Source: Bacillota bacterium (GTDB taxonomy: Bacteria > Bacillota > Clostridia > Oscillospirales > Ruminococcaceae). Taken from it: DNA of 28,207 nucleotides. Under the pieces are notes generated by a model. It had not been told where the DNA came from. It did no database searches and was given only the letters and a program-made list of their open reading frames with translations. This document shows, piece by piece, positions 1 through 7,277 of this stretch. The stretch is from positions 1-28,207 of the forward strand of contig JAEWWW010000028.1 in NCBI GenBank assembly GCA_023396215.1. The letters run 5' to 3'. How positions within the stretch are numbered: position 1 is the first letter of the stretch; each line of letters opens with the position of its first letter. Position numbers and translations under genes: made by a program.

Positions 1-746
1 GCGATACCGGGCGCCAGCGTAGTGGTGAGGAAAATCGCCCCCAACTGCTCGATGTCGGTAGCTGCTGCTCCGTTAAAGCCGTACCAGCCAAACCACAGGA
101 TGAACACACCAAGCGCGCCCAGAGTGATGGAGTGGCCGGGAATAGCGCGGGAAACCTTTTTGCCGGTTGAAGGATCGACCACATATTTACCGATGCGCGG
201 GCCAAGGATGGACGCGCCGATGAGAGCCGCTAGACCGCCGACCATATGTATGGCGGAAGAACCCGCAAAATCAATAAACCCTTTGCTGAAAAGCCAGCCC
301 TGGGAATTCCAAACCCAGCCGGCCTCGATTGGATAGACCAACAGGCTGATGGCCGCGCTGTAAAGGCAGTAGGCGGAAAATTTGGTACGTTCCGCCATCG
401 CGCCCGAAACGATGGTGGCGGCGGTGGCGCAAAATACGAGATTAAAAACAAAGCTGGAAAAATCGAACTCGGAAAAATGGGTGAAAATCTGCAACGAGGG
501 AACGCCGATGACCCCGAACAGATAGTTTTCAGACATCATCAGCGAGAAGCCCACGAGAACGAAAACCACGGTGCCGATGCAAAAATCCATCAGGTTTTTC
601 ATGATGATGTTGCCGGCATTTTTTGCGCGGGTAAAGCCGGTTTCCACCATGGCAAAGCCGCCCTGCATAAAGAACACCAGCGCCGCGCCGATCAGGAACC
701 ATATGGGGAATACGACGCCATTGACCGCTTCAAAAATTTGATCCAT
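1..746 (-). CDS. amt: Ammonium transporter (Amt/MEP/Rh family), 3' end outside window
   Basis: The visible 248 residues carry ammonium channel hallmarks. Residues 27-54 hold the early MQGGFAMVETGFTRAKNAGN block, followed by KNLMDF. The central AIHMVGGLAALIGA segment contains the first pore histidine. Near the window edge lies GHSITLGALGVFILWFGWYG, the typical fifth-helix motif. The product should be a trimeric inner-membrane channel that takes up ammonium. The start is ATG at 746, preceded on the minus strand by GAGGAGG at good spacing. The reading frame runs open off the left edge, so the second half, including the second pore histidine, and any neighbouring glnK gene are not visible. The gene has a leader of about 245 nt with a terminator at its 5' end (see the separate entries). 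Confidence 0.95.
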   Translation of the reverse strand, partial: MDQIFEAVNGVVFPIWFLIGAALVFFMQGGFAMVETGFTRAKNAGNIIMKNLMDFCIGTVVFVLVGFSLMMSENYLFGVIGVPSLQIFTHFSEFDFSSFVFNLVFCATAATIVSGAMAERTKFSAYCLYSAAISLLVYPIEAGWVWNSQGWLFSKGFIDFAGSSAIHMVGGLAALIGASILGPRIGKYVVDPSTGKKVSRAIPGHSITLGALGVFILWFGWYGFNGAAATDIEQLGAIFLTTTLAPGI

Positions 747-936
747 AAAACTTTCCTCCTCAAATTAGGGGGTTCCCCGAAGGTGGCAAGAGGCAGAATT
801 GCACCGGCAAAGCATTGTGCGAATAATAGCGCGAACGCGCAGCCCGGGCATTTGCGTTCTTTGCATTTTGGCGTAGCGCCTGCCGACCGGGAAAGTTCTC
901 TGTTGCTCCCTGCCCTTGGGGATGCCCCTGCTTTAT

Positions 937-984
937 GAAAAAAGCAAGGGCGCTGTGGGGAATGCTCCCCGCAGCGCCCTTGCT
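937..984 (-). terminator. Promoter-proximal intrinsic terminator in the amt leader
   Basis: On the minus strand an AGCAAGGGCGCTG arm pairs with CAGCGCCCTTGCT (outer arms 984-972 and 955-943), extended inward by a GGGGA/TCCCC stem. Six T residues follow directly (943-938). The stem is about 18 bp with one mismatch. It sits at the very start of the transcript and about 190 nt before the amt start codon, so it cannot end an upstream gene and is best read as an attenuator. The AGCAAGGGCGCT arm resembles the AGCAA-N-G-R-R-GCU sequence described for ANTAR-controlled terminators of the Enterococcus eut type, with one mismatch. That assignment is an inference. Confidence 0.75.
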
Positions 985-997
985 GTTTATGCGACTG

Positions 998-1026
998 ATT
1001 ATAGTCGACCCCGCTTTGTTTGTCAA
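998..1026 (-). promoter_or_regulatory. Consensus sigma-A promoter of amt
   Basis: Read on the minus strand, a perfect -35 TTGACA (1021-1026) and a perfect -10 TATAAT (998-1003) are separated by exactly 17 bp. Transcription should start near 991, only a few nucleotides before the leader hairpin at 984-943. A promoter this strong in front of a nitrogen-regulated transporter fits control after initiation. Confidence 0.85.
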
Positions 1027-1138
1027 CAACAAATTTGAATGAATTTTAAACAAACCCTGCAAATTTGCTTATTTATATATAAAAACAGGCAGTTCAGGGT
1101 TTGTTTTTGCAATATCCCAACATGAATATTTCAACAAG

Positions 1139-1167
1139 CTGACAGCGTGGCAATAATGTTGTATACT
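1139..1167 (+). promoter_or_regulatory. Promoter of the PNPOx-fold gene
   Basis: CTGACA (1139-1144), 17 bp, then TATACT (1162-1167). Both boxes are one base from consensus. It lies 37 bp before the chosen ATG at 1204. Confidence 0.6.
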
Positions 1168-1203
1168 GATTTGCAGAAACGGCCAAAAGAAAGAGGTGCT
1201 GAT

Positions 1204-1701
1204 ATGTTTCGAGAGCTGAGAAGAAAAAAGCAGTTATTGCCGGAGAATTTGACCAGAGAAATACTGGCGCAGGGCGTAACAGGTGTTCTGGGGGTATCCG
1301 GGGATGACGGCTATCCTTACGCTGTGCCGCTCAACTATGCATATGCGGAAAATACCATCTATTTTCACTGTGCAAAGGCCGGGCATAAGCTGGACGCCAT
1401 CAGGAGGAACGACAAGGTGTCCTTCTGCGTCATCGATAAAGAGGATATCGTCCCCGAGGCGTTCACCACCTATTTCAGAAGCGTTATCGCATTTGGCAGG
1501 GCGGCAGAGGTTACGGAAGACGATGAAAAGCTGCGGGCAATACGCCTGCTGAACCGGAAATATGCCCCCGGCCTGGAGGAGAAGGGAGAAAATGAGATAA
1601 AAAAGGAGTGGAACATTTTGTCTATCGTCAGGATTGGCATTGAGCATATGACCGGTAAGCAGGCCATTGAGCTTATGAACAAGCCGGGGCCAGTTGCATA
1701 A
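1204..1701 (+). CDS. Pyridoxamine 5'-phosphate oxidase-fold flavoprotein, NimA-like
   Basis: This 165-residue protein has the split beta-barrel pattern of the PNPOx-like family: GVTGVLGVSGDDGYPYAVPLNYAY near residues 24-47, then IYFHCAKAGHKLDAIRRNDKVSFCV near 52-76. The short N-terminal helix followed by the 'GYPYAVPLNY' strand is typical of the small nitroimidazole-resistance (NimA/B) type subgroup, which binds FMN or a related flavin. The start at ATG 1204 is preceded by AAAGAGGTG. An earlier in-frame ATG at 1147 has no ribosome site and overlaps the promoter. It is a single gene with its own promoter, followed by the glycine riboswitch region. The substrate cannot be read from the sequence, and drug resistance should not be assumed. 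Confidence 0.85.
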   Translation: MFRELRRKKQLLPENLTREILAQGVTGVLGVSGDDGYPYAVPLNYAYAENTIYFHCAKAGHKLDAIRRNDKVSFCVIDKEDIVPEAFTTYFRSVIAFGRAAEVTEDDEKLRAIRLLNRKYAPGLEEKGENEIKKEWNILSIVRIGIEHMTGKQAIELMNKPGPVA

Positions 1702-1719
1702 ACCCACTGCCGCCCACCC

Positions 1720-1748
1720 TTGACCTTGGCGGGGAAATGTGTTACTGT
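1720..1748 (+). promoter_or_regulatory. Possible promoter of the glycine riboswitch/alsT transcript
   Basis: TTGACC (1720-1725), 17 bp, then TACTGT (1743-1748), about 33 bp before the first aptamer stem. The -10 is weak, so the placement is tentative. Confidence 0.4.
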
Positions 1749-1780
1749 GTATAGCGAAAAATAAATACCGACAGGTGAAG

Positions 1781-1945
1781 TTCGTAGGAAAATGACTGCG
1801 GTCTGCCGAAGGAGTAACACTCTCAGGCGCCCGGAGCACCGGGCAGCGACTATGAATGGATGTGGCTCTGGAGAAGCTCAGCGATGGGTGCCGAAGGTGC
1901 AAGATGCGGTGACGCCGCATTAATCTCTCAGGCAAAAGGACAGAG
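1781..1945 (+). ncRNA. Tandem glycine riboswitch (two aptamers)
   Basis: Two glycine aptamers lie in tandem. Aptamer 1 is closed by TTCGTAG (1781-1787) pairing with CTATGAA (1850-1856) and contains the core blocks GCCGAAGGAG and CTCTCAGGC. Aptamer 2 is closed by CTCTG (1866-1870) pairing with CAGAG (1941-1945) and contains GTGCCGAAGGTGCAA and the strongly conserved TCTCAGGCAAAAGGACAGAG end. The linker is about nine nucleotides, as usual for cooperative tandem glycine switches. A terminator follows at 1991-2021, then a glycine/alanine symporter, a known class of target. Whether glycine turns the gene on or off cannot be decided by eye. Confidence 0.93.
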
Positions 1946-1990
1946 TTCAGGAAAACAACGGCTTTTAAGCCTTTGTTTTGCATTGAAGAG

Positions 1991-2021
1991 CCAAACCACG
2001 AGATTGTGGTTTGGTTTTTTT
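1991..2021 (+). terminator. Expression-platform terminator of the glycine riboswitch
   Basis: CCAAACCAC (1991-1999) pairs with GTGGTTTGG (2006-2014), followed by seven T residues (2015-2021). It lies 45 nt after aptamer 2 and 34 nt before the alsT start codon, so it is the likely regulated terminator. Confidence 0.85.
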
Positions 2022-2054
2022 GATTGGTCGGCAAAAAAGAAGGGGTTTTCACAA

Positions 2055-3416
2055 ATGGAACAATTCGCACAGCTCATCGACAAACTCAGCGGCATCGTCT
2101 GGAACAGCATGCTGCTCTACCTGCTGGTCGGCACCGGCATCCTGTTTACCCTGCGCACCCGTTTTGTGCAGGTGCGTCAGTTTGGCCGGGGCCTTCGCAG
2201 CATCTTCGGCAGCTTTCGTCTGCGGGGCGAGGCGGCCGGCAAGGACGGCATGTCCTCCTTTCAGGCGCTGACCACCGCGGTGGCCGCGCAGGTGGGTACC
2301 GGCAATATTGCCGGGTGTGCAACCGCCCTCTACTCCGGCGGGCCGGGCGCTATCCTCTGGATGTGGCTCTCCGCCTTTTTCGGGATGGCCACCAACTATG
2401 GCGAGGCGGTGCTGGCGCAGAAGTATAAAACCACCAACGCCGCCGGCGAGGTGACCGGCGGGCCGATTTATTACATTCGCGCATGCTTTAAGGGCCGGTT
2501 TGGCAAGCTGATGGCGGGCTTTTTCTCGCTGGCCATCATCTTTGCACTGGGGTTCACCGGCAACATGGTGCAGTCAAACTCCATCGGTCAGGCCTTTGAA
2601 ACCGCCTTTGGCATAAACCCCATCTATGTGGGGCTGGTGGTTGCGGCCACCGCCACCTTCACCTTTCTCGGCGGCATTAAGCGCATCGCTTCTCTGACCG
2701 AGAAGCTGGTGCCGCTGATGGCAATTTTTTATCTTGCCGTTTGCCTGGTCGTGCTGGTTATCAACCACGCCGCCCTGCTGCCCGCTCTGAAGTCGATTGT
2801 CGTGGGGGCGTTTAACCCGCAGGCGCTGCTGGGCGGCGCGGCCGGCATCGGCGTGCGCGAGGCGATGCGTTTCGGCGTGGCCCGCGGCCTTTTCTCCAAC
2901 GAGGCGGGCATGGGCTCCACTCCCCACGCCCATGCGATTGCTAAGGTGAAGCGGCCTCAGGACCAGGGTGCGATGGCGGTGATGGGCGTATTTATCGACA
3001 CCTTCATTGTGCTGACCATGACGGCGCTGGTTATCCTGACCTCGGGGCAGCTGCAGCCCGGCGTGGAGGGTGCGCTCCAAGGCCCCGCGCTGGCACAGGC
3101 CGCTTTTAGTCAGGCACTGGGCGGCTTCGGCAGCACCTTTGTGGCCATCTGCCTGTTGTTCTTCGCTTTTTCGACCATCATCGGATGGTACTTCTTTGGC
3201 GAGGTGAATGTAAAGGCCCTCTTTGGCGGCAAGGCCGTCAAGGTTTACGCGCTGATTGTGGTGCTGTTCATCGTTCTGGGCTCCTTCCTTAAGGTGCAGC
3301 TGGTTTGGAACCTTTCCGACCTTTTCAACGCGCTGATGGTCTTTCCCAACCTGATTGCGCTGATTGCCCTTTCTGGGGTGGTGGCCAAAGCCGCCCGCGA
3401 CGAGGATATCCCGTAA
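2055..3416 (+). CDS. alsT: Sodium:alanine/glycine symporter (AGCS family)
   Basis: This 453-residue polytopic membrane protein shows the AGCS family landmarks. GTGNIAG lies at residues 81-87 and GGPGAILWMW at 95-104, followed by the NYGE segment near 114-117. ARGLFSNEAGMGSTPHAHA lies in the middle, and repeated hydrophobic spans cover most of the length. The protein should import alanine or glycine with sodium at the cytoplasmic membrane. The start at ATG 2055 follows AAGGGG. The open frame extends upstream to 1860, but that part runs through the riboswitch and terminator and is not coding. The riboswitch context makes glycine the more likely controlling ligand, and probably a substrate. The gene stands alone and ends at a hairpin at 3515-3554. 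Confidence 0.95.
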   Translation: MEQFAQLIDKLSGIVWNSMLLYLLVGTGILFTLRTRFVQVRQFGRGLRSIFGSFRLRGEAAGKDGMSSFQALTTAVAAQVGTGNIAGCATALYSGGPGAILWMWLSAFFGMATNYGEAVLAQKYKTTNAAGEVTGGPIYYIRACFKGRFGKLMAGFFSLAIIFALGFTGNMVQSNSIGQAFETAFGINPIYVGLVVAATATFTFLGGIKRIASLTEKLVPLMAIFYLAVCLVVLVINHAALLPALKSIVVGAFNPQALLGGAAGIGVREAMRFGVARGLFSNEAGMGSTPHAHAIAKVKRPQDQGAMAVMGVFIDTFIVLTMTALVILTSGQLQPGVEGALQGPALAQAAFSQALGGFGSTFVAICLLFFAFSTIIGWYFFGEVNVKALFGGKAVKVYALIVVLFIVLGSFLKVQLVWNLSDLFNALMVFPNLIALIALSGVVAKAARDEDIP

Positions 3417-3514
3417 AAATAGCCGCAGGGTATAGACAGGGTAAGGGGTGGCAGGCCCCGCCAATGGCGCTTCCCCGCTTCACCCTTCGCATACAACCAT
3501 TTTAGACATTTCGG

Positions 3515-3554
3515 GCGGGCAGTTTTCACTACGAAGGCTGCCTGTCTTTTTCTT
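3515..3554 (+). terminator. Terminator after alsT
   Basis: GGGCAG (3517-3522) with TTTC pairs with GAAG and CTGCCT (up to 3543), giving a stem of about 12 bp around an ACTAC loop. The T-rich tract TCTTTTTCTTT follows. It is about 100 bp after the alsT stop. Confidence 0.65.
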
Positions 3555-3599
3555 TGTAATAGCCCCATATGCTCTGGGGCGGCAGGCCGTTTGCCCAAT

Positions 3600-3625
3600 A
3601 AAAAATCACCTGCAAAAACAGGTGA
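3600..3625 (-). terminator. Terminator of the zinc-ribbon gene
   Basis: TCACCTG (3606-3612) pairs with CAGGTGA (3619-3625). On the minus strand the stem is followed by six T residues (3605-3600). It lies about 45 bp downstream of the minus-strand gene ending at 3672. Confidence 0.8.
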
Positions 3626-3671
3626 CCTTTCGTACCGCAGGGGGATATGTAGCTTTCCGCATGAGGCGGGC

Positions 3672-3860
3672 CTACCGGGCGGATGCGCATTGGGTGCAAA
3701 GGCCCCTGCCTGCATCGCCGTTTTCGTAGTCGTCGCGGTAAAAAAGCTTGGCGCAGCTGGAGCAGACAAAATAGGAGCCTACACAGTTCTCACAGACCAG
3801 CCCTCCGCCCTGAACGGTGTATTTCGCATCCGGTGCGCCGCAGTCTTTGCATCGGTTCAT
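3672..3860 (-). CDS. Small four-CxxC zinc-ribbon protein
   Basis: This 62-residue protein carries four CxxC pairs at residues 4/7, 23/26, 33/36 and 55/58, enough for two zinc-ribbon sites. No other domain is present. The start at ATG 3860 follows GGGAGG on the minus strand. A possible promoter is TTGTAG-N17-TAGTAT about 40 bp upstream. Both a ribosome site and a matching terminator at 3600-3625 support expression as a single-gene unit. Two treble-clef or ribbon sites in a protein this small suggest a binding or scaffolding role. No function can be assigned from sequence. Confidence 0.8.
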   Translation of the reverse strand: MNRCKDCGAPDAKYTVQGGGLVCENCVGSYFVCSSCAKLFYRDDYENGDAGRGLCTQCASAR

Positions 3861-4055
3861 AGTACATACCTCCCAAATTGTTTTCTTAATTATACTATAT
3901 TTTGTTACCTATTACTACAAACCTTTTACACAACATTGTTTGCTCATTTTTTAACACATTTACTTTTAATTTCCATTTACGGTAAAAGATTGAGCCTTTC
4001 TGCGGCCAAAGTGGCCGAAGCCAGCCCAAGAACGACGCGGGCTGCCGCACGGCAA

Positions 4056-4084
4056 TTGTATTTTGCTTTCGGCGATGTTAAGAT
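4056..4084 (+). promoter_or_regulatory. Promoter of nagBA
   Basis: TTGTAT (4056-4061), 17 bp, TAAGAT (4079-4084). The -10 box is identical to that of the neighbouring nagR-like gene. A TGTATTT half-site like that in the nagR palindrome overlaps the -35 (4057-4063), and an inverted AATACA lies at 4106-4111. Confidence 0.6.
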
Positions 4085-4127
4085 AGAACTTAGTAGACAT
4101 CTTTTAATACAACATCGGAGGTAGCAT

Positions 4128-4889
4128 ATGAAGATTATTGCAGCAAAAGACTATGCCGAGATGAGCCGCAGGGCCGCAGCCCTGATTGCCGCGCAGGTCA
4201 CCCTAAAGCCCAACAGCGTGCTGGGGCTGGCCACCGGCTCGGGCCCGATAGGTACATATCAGCAGCTGATTGAGTGGCATACAACTGAGTATCTGGATTT
4301 TTCGCAGATATCTACCGTGAATCTGGACGAGTACTATGGGCTGGAGAAAACCTCTCCCCAGAGCTACGCCCACTTTATGCGGGAGCAGCTTTTTGAACAC
4401 ATCAACATAAAGCTCGAAAACACCCATATCCCCGACGGCACCAACCTTGACCAGCAGGCGGAGTGCGCCCGGTACAGCCAGCTCATCCGCTCGCTGGGCA
4501 GGGTGGATTTGCAGCTTCTGGGCATCGGCCACAACGGCCATATCGCCTTTAACGAGCCGGGCGAAAGCTTTGAGCCGGAGGTGCACTGCGTCGGGCTGGC
4601 GCAGCAGACCATCGAGGCCAACCAGCGCTTTTTCGACAGCATCGATCAGGTGCCCAAAAAGGCCTACACCATGGGCATCGGCAACATTCTAAAGGCGCGC
4701 AAGATTTTGATGCTGGTCAGCGGCGAGGATAAGGCCGACGCCCTCTGCCAAATGGTGACCGGGCCTGTGACCCCCCGTCTGCCCGCCTCTGTTTTGCAGC
4801 TGCACGGCGACGTAACGGTGGTAGCCGACCGGGAGGCGCTGGCACTGCTGGAGCGGCAGGCCCCCCATCTGATAACCTCTCACAACTAA
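4128..4889 (+). CDS. nagB: Glucosamine-6-phosphate deaminase
   Basis: This enzyme converts glucosamine-6-phosphate to fructose-6-phosphate and ammonia in the cytoplasm. The 253-residue length is normal for the short Firmicute form. GLATGSGP at residues 33-40 binds phosphate. NLDEYYGL at 65-72 holds the catalytic aspartate D67. GIGHNGHIAFNEP at 132-144 holds the ring-opening histidine H138 and E143. The base equivalent to E. coli D141 is asparagine here, as in other Firmicute NagB proteins. The start at ATG 4128 follows CGGAGG. nagA follows after 63 bp, so the two form an operon for N-acetylglucosamine use. The GntR/UTRA gene on the other side of nagA is the probable regulator. Confidence 0.96.
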   Translation: MKIIAAKDYAEMSRRAAALIAAQVTLKPNSVLGLATGSGPIGTYQQLIEWHTTEYLDFSQISTVNLDEYYGLEKTSPQSYAHFMREQLFEHINIKLENTHIPDGTNLDQQAECARYSQLIRSLGRVDLQLLGIGHNGHIAFNEPGESFEPEVHCVGLAQQTIEANQRFFDSIDQVPKKAYTMGIGNILKARKILMLVSGEDKADALCQMVTGPVTPRLPASVLQLHGDVTVVADREALALLERQAPHLITSHN

Positions 4890-4952
4890 AAGCGCCGCGC
4901 TCGCGGGCTTGCAGAACAATAAAATCCAACGAGAAAGGCGGGCAAAAACGGA

Positions 4953-6104
4953 ATGATTATTAAGAACGCAAGGATTATCGGCGAGGATTTTGAACTGCAG
5001 CAGGGCGACCTGCGCATCGAGGGCGACACCATTGCCGAAATCGGCGGCAATCTGTCCGGAGACGGGGATGAGCTGCTGGACGCCGGCGGAAAGCTGCTGC
5101 TGCCCGGCCTTGTGGATATTCACTCCCACGGGTGCGTGGGCTTCGACGGCTGCGACGGCGACCTCGCGGGCTACCAGAAGATGAGCGACTTTTACGCCTC
5201 GCGGGGGGTGACCTCCTTTTTGTTCACCACCATGACGCTGCCGACCCGGCAGTTGGAGGAGATTTGCACCCGCATCGGGCAGTTTTGCGACAGCCACAGC
5301 CATGGGGCGGTACCCCGGGGCATCTATGTGGAGGGGCCGTTCCTCAACTATGACAAGCGGGGCGCGCAGGCGGGCGAGCATATCATCGCCCCCGACCTGA
5401 GCGCGCTGGAGCGCCTCGACCGCCTGAGCGGCGGCCGCGCCAGGGTGGTGGCGGTGGCCCCCGAGCTGGAGGGCGCCATGGAGTTCATCAGCCAAGCCAA
5501 GGAGCGGTTTACCGTCACGCTGGCCCACACCGACGCCGACTACGACACCACCGTGGAAGCCGCCCGCAGGGGCGCGTCGCTGGTGACCCATCTTTACAAC
5601 GCCATGAACCAGCCGATGCACCGGGCACCGGGGGTGCCGGGCGCCGTCTTTGATACCGGTATGTTTGCCGAAATTATCTGCGACGGCCTGCACATACACC
5701 CCTCGATGGTGCGCACCGCCTTCAGGGCCGCCGCCCCCCGCCGTATGGTGCTGGTCAGCGACTCGATGCGGGCCGCCGGTATGCCCGACGGCGATTATGA
5801 GCTGGGCGGGCAGCCGGTAAAGGTGGAAAAAGGGCGGGCCACCCTTGCAGGCGGTGTTTTGGCAGGCTCGGTGACCAACCTGCTGGATTGCCTGCGCAAC
5901 ATTGTGGATTGGGGCATCCCGCTGCGGCAGGCGGTGGAAGCCGCCAGCCGTAATCCCGCCACCGTCATCGGCCTCGACCACCTGATTGGCAGCATTGCCA
6001 TCGGCAAGCGGGCAGACCTGCTGCTGGTGGACGATGACTTTGCCCCCCATGCCGTCTTTATCGGTGGCAAGCGATGGACAGGGCCCGCCGGGGCGGCTGT
6101 CTGA
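4953..6104 (+). CDS. nagA: N-acetylglucosamine-6-phosphate deacetylase
   Basis: The protein removes acetate from N-acetylglucosamine-6-phosphate, giving the substrate of NagB. It has 383 residues with an amidohydrolase pattern: the metal motif HSHG (H57, H59), EGPFLN (E127), H192 in TLAHTDAD, H213 in HLYNAM, H247 in DGLHIHP, and the catalytic aspartate D270 in VSDSMRAAG. The two N-terminal histidines are those of the B. subtilis-type two-histidine active site rather than the E. coli Gln/Asn variant. The start at ATG 4953 follows an AAAGGCGGG site. A strong bidirectional hairpin at 6127-6164 separates it from the convergent regulator. Confidence 0.96.
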   Translation: MIIKNARIIGEDFELQQGDLRIEGDTIAEIGGNLSGDGDELLDAGGKLLLPGLVDIHSHGCVGFDGCDGDLAGYQKMSDFYASRGVTSFLFTTMTLPTRQLEEICTRIGQFCDSHSHGAVPRGIYVEGPFLNYDKRGAQAGEHIIAPDLSALERLDRLSGGRARVVAVAPELEGAMEFISQAKERFTVTLAHTDADYDTTVEAARRGASLVTHLYNAMNQPMHRAPGVPGAVFDTGMFAEIICDGLHIHPSMVRTAFRAAAPRRMVLVSDSMRAAGMPDGDYELGGQPVKVEKGRATLAGGVLAGSVTNLLDCLRNIVDWGIPLRQAVEAASRNPATVIGLDHLIGSIAIGKRADLLLVDDDFAPHAVFIGGKRWTGPAGAAV

Positions 6105-6126
6105 CCTCTAAGGATATATATACTGC

Positions 6127-6164
6127 AAAAAAGCCATGGAGCGAAATTGCTCCATGGCTTTTAT
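6127..6164. terminator. Bidirectional terminator between nagA and its convergent regulator
   Basis: AAAAGCCATGGAGC pairs with GCTCCATGGCTTTT around a GAAATT loop. The A-rich 5' flank and T-rich 3' flank serve as the U tract on either strand. It lies between two converging genes. Confidence 0.88.
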
Positions 6165-6187
6165 CGTATAGGAAAGCCCTGCGCCCT

Positions 6188-6901
6188 TTACAGCTTATGG
6201 CGGGCCACCAGAAAGTTAAAGCGGCTGCTCAGGTAGTATTCGTTGGCGTAGTTAATCGGCTGGCCCTGCGCGTCGCAGCCCAGCTCGACCGCCATGATGC
6301 AGAGGGTGGCGGGGGTTACCCCAAGGTGGCGGGCGATTTCGGCCCCGGCCTCGGTGGGTACCAGCCGGATACTGCTGCTTTGTATCTCGACCCCCATCGC
6401 CTGTGTCAGCGAAAGGCCGGCGTGCTCGTAATCCACCCGCCCGGGGATGCGCCCCTTGGCCAGATAATCCACCGTAAAAACAGCGGGCACGCCGTTGACG
6501 GTGCGCACCCGTTTGTATTCGATGATGGTTTCGCCGGTTTCAATCTGCAGCTTTTTTGCCACAAGCTCGCTGGCGGGGCGCTCCTCGATGGCCAGCATGG
6601 TGGTTTCCAGCCGCACCTCCGGCCCCAATATCTCGGAAAGCCTGCCCACCTTATCCAGCGTGAGGTCTACCCTGCTGGGCTTTTTCAGCAGCACGGTGCC
6701 GCTGCCCTGACTGCGGCGGAGATACCCCTCTCTTTCCAGCTCGGCAAGGGCCTGCCGCACCGTCATGCGCGAAACCCCCAGCCGCTCGGCAAGGGCGTTT
6801 TCAGACTCCAGCTTATCGCCCGCCTCATAACGGTCGTCGTTTATAAGGTCGGTAATCGCGTTTTTTACCGCAAGATAAAGCGGCGCTTTGTTTTTTGCCA
6901 T
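6188..6901 (-). CDS. nagR: GntR family regulator with UTRA domain, likely nag regulator
   Basis: This 237-residue HutC-type GntR protein has a winged helix at residues 5-75, with the recognition segment ENALAERLGVSRMTVRQALAELEREGYL and the wing RSQGSGTVL. A UTRA effector domain follows from about residue 95 to the end (TIIEYKRVRTVNGVPAVFTVDYLAK). Such regulators of amino sugar genes (NagR/YvoA, DasR) bind phosphorylated glucosamine or N-acetylglucosamine. The gene is convergent with nagBA, so that ligand is a reasonable inference. The start at ATG 6901 has a GGGGGA/CAGGT upstream region. The gene has its own promoter with a palindrome at the start point, which suggests autoregulation. Confidence 0.85.
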   Translation of the reverse strand: MAKNKAPLYLAVKNAITDLINDDRYEAGDKLESENALAERLGVSRMTVRQALAELEREGYLRRSQGSGTVLLKKPSRVDLTLDKVGRLSEILGPEVRLETTMLAIEERPASELVAKKLQIETGETIIEYKRVRTVNGVPAVFTVDYLAKGRIPGRVDYEHAGLSLTQAMGVEIQSSSIRLVPTEAGAEIARHLGVTPATLCIMAVELGCDAQGQPINYANEYYLSSRFNFLVARHKL

Positions 6902-6969
6902 ACCTGCTTCCCCCTATAAAGCACTGTGCCCCGGCAGCCCGGCGGCAACGGCCGCCGCCCGCATCTGTC

Positions 6970-6983
6970 TGTATTTATATACA
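6970..6983. promoter_or_regulatory. Palindromic operator candidate at the nagR start point
   Basis: TGTATTTATATACA is an inverted repeat with TGTAT/ATACA arms. It touches the -10 box and covers the expected start of transcription, the usual position for self-repression by a GntR protein. Confidence 0.5.
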
Positions 6984-7011
6984 TCTTATTGTAAAAACGC
7001 CCCCGGTGCAA
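6983..7011 (-). promoter_or_regulatory. Promoter of the nagR-like gene
   Basis: On the minus strand TTGCAC (7006-7011), 17 bp, TAAGAT (6983-6988). Confidence 0.6.
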
Positions 7012-7069
7012 GCCCCCGCGCCACATACCTGAAAACCGGCTGCATATACTAGTTTCAGGAGGGATGGTC

Positions 7070-7276
7070 ATGGTGAATAAGCTTAGGCTGAGCGTCGACG
7101 GCATCGACGAAACCTGCCGCCAGCGGGTAATTGATTCGATTATGGAGCTCAGCGGCATCGAGTATGTGACAATATCGGAGGACAACGGCGTTATCGAGGT
7201 GGGCGGCATGGATATGGACTACCTGCAGGTGACCGACACGGTGGAGGCGCTGGGGTATACCGTGCTGATGAAATAG
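7070..7276 (+). CDS. Small HMA-fold-like protein lacking the CxxC metal motif
   Basis: The 68-residue product has the beta-alpha-beta-beta-alpha-beta rhythm and spacing of heavy-metal-associated (CopZ-like) domains: a KLRLSVDGID first strand and loop, a VIDSIMELSGIEYVTIS helix-strand, then VIEVGGMDMDYLQVTDTVEALGYTVLM. The metal-binding GMTCxxC loop is replaced by GIDETCR, leaving a single cysteine. ATG 7070 is chosen because AGGAGGG (7057-7063) is six bases upstream of it but directly abuts the ATG at 7064. A terminator follows at once, so it is a single-gene unit between the nag and aro loci. It may be a former metallochaperone with a new ligand. The function is unknown. Confidence 0.75.
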   Translation: MVNKLRLSVDGIDETCRQRVIDSIMELSGIEYVTISEDNGVIEVGGMDMDYLQVTDTVEALGYTVLMK

Positions 7277-7277
7277 G

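Noticed and set aside
246..938. A 230-codon plus-strand open frame at the left edge
   Set aside because: It is antisense to amt and crosses its promoter-side leader. The amt motifs on the minus strand are unmistakable.
1860..2054. N-terminal extension of AlsT from ATG 1860
   Set aside because: It would translate the glycine riboswitch and terminator. The protein family starts near the ATG at 2055.
4689..6050. A 453-codon minus-strand open frame opposite nagA
   Set aside because: Composition is the mirror of nagA (rich in His, Gly, Ala repeats), with no motif and no start signal.
6105..6126. ATATATATAC tract after nagA as an operator
   Set aside because: It is simple AT-rich sequence between a stop codon and a terminator, with no promoter for it to control.
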